Origin: CADEDV01 sp048498035
GTDB taxonomy: Bacteria > Bacteroidota > Bacteroidia > Chitinophagales > Chitinophagaceae
DNA: 64,000 nucleotides
Direction: 5' to 3'
NCBI GenBank assembly: GCA_048498035.1
Contig: JBEHYT010000002.1
Location: 186,001 to 250,000, forward strand
Shown here: in pieces, positions 1-7,445 of the stretch
Layout: every line of letters starts with the position of its first letter
Position numbering within the stretch: the stretch's first letter is position 1
Notes under the pieces: model-generated
Told to the model about the DNA's origin: nothing
The model's database searches: none
The model's input: only the letters and a program-made list of their open reading frames with translations
Position numbers and translations under genes: made by a program

Positions 1-1288
1 ATCCTCGGTGCAGCAACATGATTTGTTTGCATAAACTCAACCCTATTCCGCTTCCATTTTTCCGGGTGCTAAAAAACGGAATAAAAATCTGGTCCAGTAA
101 ATCTGCAGGAATGCCAATGCCGTTGTCAGTTACTTTCAGCACAGGTTTACCGGCGGCATCGGACAACGCTGACAGCATTATTTGTGCATCTTCCTTTTCT
201 TTTACTGCTTCGATGGCATTCATCACCAGGTTAATCAGTACCTGTTCTATCAGATTGCTATCTGCCTCCAGCTCAAGATCGGTTTGTTTCAGAATGACAT
301 CCATTGTAATTTTTTTCTGCTCCAGCGTAGGCTGCAACAGGTGATGGATCGTTTCAAAGAGATCGTGAACCCGGATGCGTGACAGCTTAAGACTATTGAT
401 CTTATTTAATGTACGATAGGTATCTGCAAACTGAAGTAACCCTTCGCTGCGCCGTTTGATGGTGTCGATGCCAACTGTCAGATCTTCCAGCGCTCCGGAA
501 TTTTCCCCGGCGTTGGCCCGGTGATCCTGGAGCCGGTGACCGAGAGTATCGGCCAGTGAAGATATCGGCGCTACAGAATTCATGATCTCATGCGTAAGCA
601 CGCTCAGTAATTTCTGCCAGGCTTTTGCCTCCGTTTCATCCAATGCACTACTCACATTCTGAAAGGCGATCAGTTTATACACTTTCCCATCTGTCTGAAA
701 CCCGGTGGCAGATAGCAGCAATTTGCCATTGCCCTGGCCCATTTTTGCATTGATCACCTGAGTTTCCCCGGGATGAATGGCGGCGATGGCAGTAGCCAAT
801 GCGGCATCCCGTTTTTCAAGGGAGTGAAGACTTTTCAGGTAGGGGATCTGCAATAGTTTTTTCAATGCCTCATTCATCCATACAATTGAACCGCTTTCTA
901 TTTCATACGAAACAATACCGGTATTGACCAGTTCAAGTATTTTTTGCAGGTATTGATACTGTGTTTCTTTTTCCCGGCTTACGGATTTAAACGCGTTCGT
1001 AATTTCATTGAAGGCTTTACGCAGCGTTTGCAATTCAGCTGGCGAATTCCGGACATCAAAATAACGGGAGAAATCGCGGTAGCGCACTGCGTCTACAAAC
1101 TGCTCCAGTTCACGCTGCGCTTTTTGCTGCAAGCGGATAAAATCATATACCTGGTATATAAGCAACGGAAGTAACAATAAACCAGGTGTAAATTGCTCTT
1201 TTACTAATAGCCACGCCAATACACTAAGGCTTGCCAGTAGCAGCAACACACGAATAATAATACGTGACTGGTAAGATTTAAATATCAT
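1..1288 (-). CDS. Sensor histidine kinase, NtrB/NtrY-like (3' end outside window)
   Basis: I translated this frame directly; it is open from an ATG at 1288 to the window edge, so the last residues are missing. Two hydrophobic segments near the N-terminus (about residues 12-45) anchor it in the inner membrane, followed by a linker/HAMP-like region and a PAS-like domain. The H-box reads LTHEIMNSVAPISSL with His about 233. The N-box (NLVMNAIEAV), G1 (TDNGIGIP), F (FIPFFST) and G2 (GSGIGLSL) motifs are all present, so the kinase core looks intact. The start overlaps the end of the upstream response regulator by 11 bp (shared 1278-1288), implying translational coupling. By family knowledge it autophosphorylates on His and passes phosphate to the neighbouring sigma-54 regulator. 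The stimulus is unknown; envelope or drug stress is a guess from the divergent efflux operon. Confidence 0.93.
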   Translation of the reverse strand, partial: MIFKSYQSRIIIRVLLLLASLSVLAWLLVKEQFTPGLLLLPLLIYQVYDFIRLQQKAQRELEQFVDAVRYRDFSRYFDVRNSPAELQTLRKAFNEITNAFKSVSREKETQYQYLQKILELVNTGIVSYEIESGSIVWMNEALKKLLQIPYLKSLHSLEKRDAALATAIAAIHPGETQVINAKMGQGNGKLLLSATGFQTDGKVYKLIAFQNVSSALDETEAKAWQKLLSVLTHEIMNSVAPISSLADTLGHRLQDHRANAGENSGALEDLTVGIDTIKRRSEGLLQFADTYRTLNKINSLKLSRIRVHDLFETIHHLLQPTLEQKKITMDVILKQTDLELEADSNLIEQVLINLVMNAIEAVKEKEDAQIMLSALSDAAGKPVLKVTDNGIGIPADLLDQIFIPFFSTRKNGSGIGLSLCKQIMLLHRG

Positions 1289-2624
1289 ATTTGCTAAGGC
1301 GACGATAGAGTGCAGTGCGCGTAAGACCAAGCTCTTTTGCTGCTTTTGTTATATTTCCATTGTGTTTGTCAATTACCCGTAGGATCGTGTTTTTTTCAAC
1401 GGCGCTTAATTTCGTTTCTCGTTCCTCGCTTGTCGTTGCTGCCGGTGATTCAATGGGAGAAAAGAGAATATCCGTCGCTTCCAGTTCTTCCCCTTCCGCC
1501 ATAATTACGGCCCGCTCAATCGTATATTGTAATTCCCGCACATTGCCCGGAAATGGATATAATAATAATTTATCGATCGCAGAACGTTTCAGCTTGCGCA
1601 TCGGTTTCATGTATTTTGTAGCATAGCGCTGGCAAAAATGGTTGGCCAGTAAAAGAATATCGTCGCGCCGATGGCGCAATGGAGGCACCAGCAATTCCAC
1701 CGTATTGATCCGGTACAACAGGTCCTTACGAAAGCGCGATTCATTGGCCAGGTCCTGCAACGCGGCATTAGTGGCACAGATCAGCCGGATATCAACCGGC
1801 AGCGGCTCATTACTACCCAATCGGTACACCATCCTGTTTTGCAGCACACTTAGCAATTTCACCTGCAGGTGCAAGGGAATGTTTCCAATTTCATCCAGGA
1901 AAAGCGTACCACCCGCCGCCATTTCAAATCGCCCCGGTCTGTCTTCCCGCGCATCGGTAAATGCACCTTTCCGATAACCAAACAGTTCAGACTCAAAAAG
2001 CGATTCCGTAAGCGATCCCACATCCACTTTTACAAAAGGACCCGCAGCGTGTGCAGATTGCTCATGAATAACACGCGCCAGCATATCTTTTCCCGTCCCG
2101 TTTTCACCCAGTAATAAAATATTCGCGTCCGTAGGCGCAATTTTTTCAATTTTGAGAAACAGGTCGGTCATTGCTGCGGATGAACCTACGATGATATCCT
2201 CTCCCTGGAATCGTTGGGAAACCGGCTTCGAGCCGGGCTTCCGGTCCAGGTTTTCACGAATCACTTCCAGCAGCCGGTTGTTGTGCCAGGGCTTTACTAC
2301 AAAATCCGAAGCACCTTCCTTTAAAGATCGCACTGCCAGGTCAATATCGCCGTAGGCGGTAATCATGACGACAATACTATCCGGTGCGAGTTTTTTTACT
2401 TCCTTCAACCAAAACAATCCTTCGTTGCCGGTATTGATCGTACTGTTGAAATTCATATCCAGCAATACAATGTCAAATCGCTGTTGCGAAAGCTGTTGAC
2501 GGATCTGTTCCGGTTTTTTCTCAATCACAACCTCTTTCACTTCTGTCTTTAACAACAACCGCACTGCCGTTAAAACATCAGTATCATCATCTACCGCGAG
2601 TATCGATATATTTTTCAAATTCAT
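1278..2624 (-). CDS. NtrC-family sigma-54-dependent response regulator
   Basis: The domain order is receiver, AAA+ sigma-54 activator, Fis-type HTH. The receiver begins MNLKNISILAVDDD, with acidic pocket DDD and phosphoacceptor Asp about 56 (VLLDMNF). The AAA+ module has Walker A GENGTGKD, the sigma-54 contact loop as GAFTDA instead of GAFTGA, and Walker B GTLFLDEIG. The C-terminus NITKAAKELGLTRTALYRRL is a Fis-like helix-turn-helix. The frame is open upstream to 2666, but I chose the Met at 2624 because it gives the usual receiver N-terminus. It is co-transcribed with the histidine kinase and divergent from the efflux operon. Two 17-bp palindromes and a -24/-12-like element in that divergent region make the operon its likely target. 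The function follows from the family; the target is inferred from position. Confidence 0.95.
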   Translation of the reverse strand: MNLKNISILAVDDDTDVLTAVRLLLKTEVKEVVIEKKPEQIRQQLSQQRFDIVLLDMNFNSTINTGNEGLFWLKEVKKLAPDSIVVMITAYGDIDLAVRSLKEGASDFVVKPWHNNRLLEVIRENLDRKPGSKPVSQRFQGEDIIVGSSAAMTDLFLKIEKIAPTDANILLLGENGTGKDMLARVIHEQSAHAAGPFVKVDVGSLTESLFESELFGYRKGAFTDAREDRPGRFEMAAGGTLFLDEIGNIPLHLQVKLLSVLQNRMVYRLGSNEPLPVDIRLICATNAALQDLANESRFRKDLLYRINTVELLVPPLRHRRDDILLLANHFCQRYATKYMKPMRKLKRSAIDKLLLYPFPGNVRELQYTIERAVIMAEGEELEATDILFSPIESPAATTSEERETKLSAVEKNTILRVIDKHNGNITKAAKELGLTRTALYRRLSKYDI

Positions 2625-2727
2625 GATCTGCCAGTCATTTTGGATGTAATACCACCCTTGCTGCAATTATACCATAAATACAAAGGCATGACAACTAAAA
2701 CTTTATGAAAGTTGAATGAACTGTACC

Positions 2728-2766
2728 TGTATCAAAACCGTACACCTGCTGTATCAAAAACGTACA
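2728..2766. promoter_or_regulatory. Paired enhancer-like sites, TGTA-N9-TACA
   Basis: Two near-identical 17-bp sites, TGTATCAAAACCGTACA (2728-2744) and TGTATCAAAAACGTACA (2750-2766), differ at one base. Their outer arms are palindromic (TGTA/TACA). Centres are 22 bp apart, about two helical turns. They lie roughly 85 and 110 bp upstream of the expected start from the sigma-54-like element at 2819, the usual place for enhancers of NtrC-type activators. The assignment to the adjacent response regulator is inferred. Confidence 0.72.
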
Positions 2767-2818
2767 GTATGCAAGGCGTGAAAAATACAATACGTTGTAA
2801 TTCATTGAATTCGGAAAT

Positions 2819-2834
2819 TGGCACGGCGCTGGAA
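2819..2834 (+). promoter_or_regulatory. Candidate sigma-54 (-24/-12) promoter of the efflux operon
   Basis: The -24 half is TGGCACG (2819-2825), a perfect match to the consensus. After four bases the -12 half reads TGGAA rather than TTGCA, so the invariant GC is GA. A transcription start near 2845 would leave a short leader before the GTG at 2866. The strong -24 half and upstream paired sites support it; the weak -12 half lowers confidence. Confidence 0.55.
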
Positions 2835-2865
2835 TAATCCTCACAACAATTGAAAAAAATAAATC

Positions 2866-4119
2866 GTGGATCGGGTTGTCGAAAAAAAGAAGTGGAGCCG
2901 TCGTCGCATCATGACGATCATTGGAGTTGCTGCGGGAATTTGCCTCGCGGTTCTTTGCTATAAACTGGTAAGTGCTGCAAAAACACTGAATGTTGATGCA
3001 GACCGGGTTACCATCAGCGAGGTGCGCATGGGCAATTTCCAGGAATTTATACCTGTCAATGGCGTTGTACTCCCCATTACAACTATTTACCTGGATGCGT
3101 TGGAAGGCGGAAGAGTGGAAGAACGATATGTGGAAGACGGCGCTATCATGAAAAAAGACCAACCGATCCTGCGTCTTTCCAATACCGACCTGGAATTGAG
3201 TCTCGTTAACCAGCAAACATCGGTTTATAACCTGCTTACCCAAATGCAAATATCCGCCAATGCCGCGCAGCAGAATACGGTGAGCAAACTGAACCAGGCA
3301 GAAGACGTGGAAAGCCAGTTGAAAGAGGCCGAACGGATTTATAAATTGAACCAGCACCTGTATGCAGAAAAGGTGATTGGCGCGCAGGAGTTTCGTCAAT
3401 CGGAAAATAATTATCAGTATCTGCTGCAAAAGCAAAAATTGTCTGACCGCGTGTTACAACAGGATTCCGTATCCAACCTGCAACAGCAACAGCAAGCCAG
3501 GCAATCGTACCTGGGTTCTCAAAACGCGTTAACGGTAATGCAGAAGAAAGTGGGCGACCTGATCGTTCGTGCGCCCGTCGACGGCCAGCTTACTTCACTG
3601 GATGCAGAAATAGGACAATCCAAACACGAAGGGGATCGCCTGGGGCAGATTGATGTGCTAAGCGGTTTTAAAGTGAGAGTGGACGTGGATGAGCATTACA
3701 TTTCCCGGATCTACACAGGCCTCACCGGTACATTCAGTTTTGCCGATACCGTATATAAATTACAGATAAAAAAAGTGTACACGCAGGTTACGGCAGGGCA
3801 TTTCCAGGTGGATATGGAATTTGACGGACCTGTACCACACGGCATTCGGCGGGGACAAAGTCTGCAGATCCGCCTGGCACTAAGTGATGAAACGCGGGCA
3901 CTGATCGTTAATACAGGCGGGTTTTACCAGCAATCGGCCGGCAAGTGGGTTTTCAAACTTAATGGCGATGGTACAAGGGCTTATCGCGTGCCGGTACAAT
4001 TGGGCAGGCAGAATACGGACTATTTTGAAATTCTCCAGGGATTAAAAACCGGCGACAGGATCATTACGTCCAGCTACGAAAATTATGGGGATATGGAAGA
4101 ACTGGTACTGAAAAAATAA
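2866..4119 (+). CDS. Periplasmic adaptor (HlyD/MacA-like membrane fusion protein)
   Basis: This 417-residue protein has a basic N-terminus, one membrane anchor (about residues 15-34), then a biotinyl-lipoyl half, a long glutamine-rich alpha-hairpin (about 115-220), the second lipoyl half (IVRAPVDGQLTSL, about 228-240) and beta-barrel domains. This is the layout of adaptors that bridge an inner-membrane ABC permease to a TolC channel. It opens the operon adaptor, peptide, ATPase, permease, permease, ATPase, TolC-like protein. The start is GTG with no clear Shine-Dalgarno, normal for Bacteroidota. Expression is probably under the sigma-54 element just upstream. The exported substrate (antibiotic, peptide or lipid) cannot be read from the sequence. 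Confidence 0.92.
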   Translation: MDRVVEKKKWSRRRIMTIIGVAAGICLAVLCYKLVSAAKTLNVDADRVTISEVRMGNFQEFIPVNGVVLPITTIYLDALEGGRVEERYVEDGAIMKKDQPILRLSNTDLELSLVNQQTSVYNLLTQMQISANAAQQNTVSKLNQAEDVESQLKEAERIYKLNQHLYAEKVIGAQEFRQSENNYQYLLQKQKLSDRVLQQDSVSNLQQQQQARQSYLGSQNALTVMQKKVGDLIVRAPVDGQLTSLDAEIGQSKHEGDRLGQIDVLSGFKVRVDVDEHYISRIYTGLTGTFSFADTVYKLQIKKVYTQVTAGHFQVDMEFDGPVPHGIRRGQSLQIRLALSDETRALIVNTGGFYQQSAGKWVFKLNGDGTRAYRVPVQLGRQNTDYFEILQGLKTGDRIITSSYENYGDMEELVLKK

Positions 4120-4135
4120 ACAGCAACCAATGACC

Positions 4136-4315
4136 ATGAAAAAGAATTTAATTTACGCACTGCTGCTTGTTGGATTATCTGCAGTAACTATTGTGGCCGA
4201 AGGCCGGAAAGAGTGTGCTACTGCGGTGATGCACGGGCAGGAGACCGGCAGTGCTCAACAGGGATTTGAATCTGCGAATATTTTCCCGATGGCTTATTTT
4301 AACGATACTATTTAA
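4136..4315 (+). CDS. Small secreted peptide inside the efflux operon
   Basis: I do not recognise this 59-residue protein. It has a clear signal-peptide-like N-terminus (MKKNLIYALLLVGLSAVTIV, cleavage near residue 22) and a short hydrophilic mature part with a single Cys and no domain I can name. An alternative ATG lies at 4130. It sits 16 bp after the adaptor and 10 bp before the ATPase, so it is co-transcribed with the pump. It could be a small accessory subunit, an exported signal, or a neutral leader peptide; nothing in the sequence decides. Similar tiny secreted proteins of unknown role do occur in Bacteroidota operons. Confidence 0.55.
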   Translation: MKKNLIYALLLVGLSAVTIVAEGRKECATAVMHGQETGSAQQGFESANIFPMAYFNDTI

Positions 4316-4325
4316 TCACTAATGT

Positions 4326-5012
4326 ATGGCAATGATGATCAGTATTAAATCACTTGAAAAAATCTACCGGACCGAAGAAATTGAGACGGTAGCACTGAAT
4401 AAAATTTCCCTGGATGTAAAAGAAGGTGAATTTGTAGCCATCATGGGACCATCCGGCTGCGGAAAGTCCACGCTGTTGAATATTCTCGGTTTGTTGGACG
4501 ACCCCGATGAAGGAAGTTTCGTGTTCAATGGTATTGAGGTGGCTCATTTTAATGAACGAAAGCGAGCTGATTTGCGCAAGCGGAACATCGGTTTTGTATT
4601 TCAGAGCTTCAACCTGATTGATGAATTAACGGTGTATGAGAATGTAGAATTGCCACTGATCTATACGGGTACTAAAGCTGCTGATCGTAAGAAGCGGGTG
4701 GAGGAGGTGTTGGATAAAATGCAGATCATGCATCGGAAAAATCATTATCCGCAACAACTTTCCGGTGGCCAGCAGCAACGCGTAGCTGTTGCCCGGGCAG
4801 TAGTAAATAATCCAAAACTGATCCTTGCCGATGAGCCTACCGGCAACCTGGACTCCAGCAATGGCAATGAAGTGATGCAGATGATGACTGATCTGAACGA
4901 GCAGGGCACAACTATCGTAATGGTAACGCACAGTGAACATGACGCCCGCTACAGCCACCGCATCATCCGGATGCTGGACGGACAAACCGTAACTGAAAAT
5001 ATCCTGATCTGA
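4326..5012 (+). CDS. ABC transporter ATPase, LolD/MacB type (canonical)
   Basis: This 228-residue nucleotide-binding subunit has all canonical motifs: Walker A GPSGCGKST, Q-loop in FVFQSFNL, signature LSGGQQQRVAVARA, Walker B LILADEPTG, D-loop NLDSSN and H-loop THSEHD. Length and motifs match the LolD/MacB/FtsE group that powers FtsX-type permeases. In-frame ATGs at 4332 and 4335 are alternative starts. It lies 19 bp upstream of the first permease and presumably energises one or both permeases in the operon. It differs from the second ATPase at 9920, which carries two motif substitutions. Confidence 0.96.
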   Translation: MAMMISIKSLEKIYRTEEIETVALNKISLDVKEGEFVAIMGPSGCGKSTLLNILGLLDDPDEGSFVFNGIEVAHFNERKRADLRKRNIGFVFQSFNLIDELTVYENVELPLIYTGTKAADRKKRVEEVLDKMQIMHRKNHYPQQLSGGQQQRVAVARAVVNNPKLILADEPTGNLDSSNGNEVMQMMTDLNEQGTTIVMVTHSEHDARYSHRIIRMLDGQTVTENILI

Positions 5013-5031
5013 CCGGGATTAAAGTATAGCC

Positions 5032-7434
5032 ATGATTAAGAATTATTTCAAAATTGCGTTTCGGAATTTACTGCGTAACAAGGCCTATGCGCTGATCAAT
5101 ATTGTGGGCCTGGCCGTAGCCATTGCCGTATGCCTGACAATCTTCCTGGTGGTTCAATTTGAAACCAGCTACGATAATTTTCATAAAGATGGGGATCGTA
5201 TTTATCGTGTGCTGACTACTATTACCCATTCTGACGAATCCCGCTTTTCCGGAGGAGTACCTTATCCGCTTCCCGATGCAATACGGAATGATTTTCCAGG
5301 CATGGAAGTTTCTGTAGTGCATGCACAGGATGCACAACAGGTGCAGGTGCCGGATCCGAATGCACCCGGCGGGTTCAGGAAATACCGGGAAGATGGATGG
5401 TTTTACGTGAATCCCAGCTTTTTTGAAATTTTCAACTTTCCGCTACTGGCGGGCAATTACCAGGAACTAAAGAACCCTGATGCAATTGTCCTGGACAGGA
5501 ATACAGCCAACCGGTATTTTGGCGATTGGAGAATGGCTGTTGGCAAACGACTGCGTGGAACAGCAGGCCGCGATTTCCGGGTGGTGGGCGTAATGGAAAA
5601 TGTGCCGGCGAATACAGACTTTCAACTGAAGATCGCCGCTTCGATTACTGCTGAATCATCAGAGTTTGATCCTACCGACTGGCACAGTGTGTCGAGCAAT
5701 TATTGTTGCTATGTACGCGTGCCTGCCGGGATGGACAAGGCACAACTGGACCGGCAGTTGGACGCGCTTTCAGCGAAATACAAAAAAGATGACTGGAAAC
5801 GCTCCCGCCAGGTGGCGCAATCCCTGGCTGCCGTTCATTATGATGATGATACCGTTAATATTTCCGGGCATGCCATTTCGAAAGCAACCATCCGGACTTT
5901 TGAGTTGATTGCAATCCTGATCCTCCTGGTTGCCATTGTTAATTTTGTAAATCTCGCTACGGCGCAATCTGCCAATCGCGCCCGCGAAGTGGGCGTGCGT
6001 AAAGTGCTTGGGAGCAGCCGCCGCCAATTGCGATTACAGTTTTATGGAGAAACAACGCTGATCGTAGCGGCTGCCTTATTACTTGGTATTTTAATAGCCC
6101 TGGCCGGTGTGCCCCTGGTGGCATCCATACTGTCGATACCTATCAAACTTAAATTTTTTCATAACCCCGTTCTAATTGTTTTTTTACTTGCTCTTTGCGC
6201 GCTGGTAGTGGTGCTGGCAGGATTTTATCCCGCGATGATACTTTCCGGTTTCAACCCGATCACGGCATTAAAAAACCGGCTCAATGTAAAGTCAGCTAAA
6301 GGAATAACACTTCGGCGCGGACTTGTTATTGCGCAGTTTGTAATTGCGCAGGCCCTGATCATTTGCACACTTGTTGTGTTGCAGCAGATGAAACTCTTTC
6401 GAAACAGGCCCATGGGATTTGATCGCACAGCAATTCTCAATGTAGATATTCCTGCCGACAGCGCCAGCCATGCGCGGCTGCCTTATCTCCGCAATCGGCT
6501 GGAAGCAGTTCCCGGGGTGAAATCAGTAAGCTTTAGCTATGCGCCTCCGGCAGACGATGGCAACTGGAGCTCCAATCTCCGGTTTGACCATGCCCAGGAC
6601 GAAACGGAATGGAGCGCCAATTTAAAATGGGCAGATACCGGTTATCTCCGCACTTATGGACTTACTCTTGCGGCCGGAAGAAACCTGTATGCCGCCGACA
6701 CCGTTCATGAATTTCTTGTTACGGAAACTTTTTTGAACCGGCTTGGGATTACCGATCCCGCCGCGGGTCTTAACCGGGACATAGAGATGTGGGGTGGACA
6801 GTTGCGTGGCAAAATTGTAGGAGTTGTAAAAGATTTTCATGCGCTCAGTCTCCGTCGCGCACTGGTACCAATCCTGATTAGCACCAACGTTGAATTTTAT
6901 GAAAAAGCCGGTATCCGGATCGATGGAAAGGATATTGCTGCTACAGTGCAACAAATTGACGCCCTTTGGGACGAAGTGTTTCCTCAATTCGTGCACGAAG
7001 AAAATTTCCTGGATGATAAGGTGAATAATTTTTACCTCCGGGAAACAAAGATGTCGCAGTTGTACCAGTTATTTGCCGTCATTGCTATTCTCCTGAGTTG
7101 TCTTGGACTTTATGGACTCGCTTCGTTTATGGCGGTGCAACGGGTAAAAGAAGTTGGGATTCGTAAGGTGTTAGGCGCTTCATCCCGGCAAATTCTGTTT
7201 CTTTTTTCCCGCGAATTTTTCTGGCTCGTTGGTATCGCTTTCCTGATTGCGGCGCCGCTGGCCTGGTATTATATGCATCAATGGCAGCGTGATTTTGTAT
7301 ATCGCGTTGGGGTTTCCTGGTGGGTCATCGGGCTATCCGGTTTGATCGCCTTGCTGATCGCCATGATCACAATTGGTTCCAAAGCGCTGCGCGCTGCAGT
7401 TGCCAATCCTGTAAAAAATTTACGTACCGAATAA
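5032..7434 (+). CDS. FtsX/MacB-type ABC permease 1
   Basis: This 800-residue inner-membrane protein has the Bacteroidota double FtsX layout. There is an N-terminal TM (about residues 20-42), a periplasmic MacB-PCD-like domain (45-280), three TMs (about 288-405), a further TM near 435, a second periplasmic domain, and a final FtsX module of three TMs (about 680-790). Conserved FtsX patches REVGVRKVLGSSRRQL and KEVGIRKVLGASSRQI sit at equivalent places in the two halves. It probably couples ATP hydrolysis to periplasmic movement that drives substrate towards the adaptor and outer-membrane channel. It is followed 11 bp later by a paralogue of the same architecture. Confidence 0.94.
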   Translation: MIKNYFKIAFRNLLRNKAYALINIVGLAVAIAVCLTIFLVVQFETSYDNFHKDGDRIYRVLTTITHSDESRFSGGVPYPLPDAIRNDFPGMEVSVVHAQDAQQVQVPDPNAPGGFRKYREDGWFYVNPSFFEIFNFPLLAGNYQELKNPDAIVLDRNTANRYFGDWRMAVGKRLRGTAGRDFRVVGVMENVPANTDFQLKIAASITAESSEFDPTDWHSVSSNYCCYVRVPAGMDKAQLDRQLDALSAKYKKDDWKRSRQVAQSLAAVHYDDDTVNISGHAISKATIRTFELIAILILLVAIVNFVNLATAQSANRAREVGVRKVLGSSRRQLRLQFYGETTLIVAAALLLGILIALAGVPLVASILSIPIKLKFFHNPVLIVFLLALCALVVVLAGFYPAMILSGFNPITALKNRLNVKSAKGITLRRGLVIAQFVIAQALIICTLVVLQQMKLFRNRPMGFDRTAILNVDIPADSASHARLPYLRNRLEAVPGVKSVSFSYAPPADDGNWSSNLRFDHAQDETEWSANLKWADTGYLRTYGLTLAAGRNLYAADTVHEFLVTETFLNRLGITDPAAGLNRDIEMWGGQLRGKIVGVVKDFHALSLRRALVPILISTNVEFYEKAGIRIDGKDIAATVQQIDALWDEVFPQFVHEENFLDDKVNNFYLRETKMSQLYQLFAVIAILLSCLGLYGLASFMAVQRVKEVGIRKVLGASSRQILFLFSREFFWLVGIAFLIAAPLAWYYMHQWQRDFVYRVGVSWWVIGLSGLIALLIAMITIGSKALRAAVANPVKNLRTE

Positions 7435-7445
7435 ATCGTTTTGCT

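Noticed and set aside
2695..3435. Long minus-strand frame opposite the adaptor gene
   Set aside because: It is a shadow of the adaptor reading frame; no recognisable domain, and it runs through the regulatory sites.
7320..7445. Extension of permease 2 into permease 1
   Set aside because: The residues are hydrophilic and Cys-rich, unlike the conserved family N-terminus that begins at 7446.
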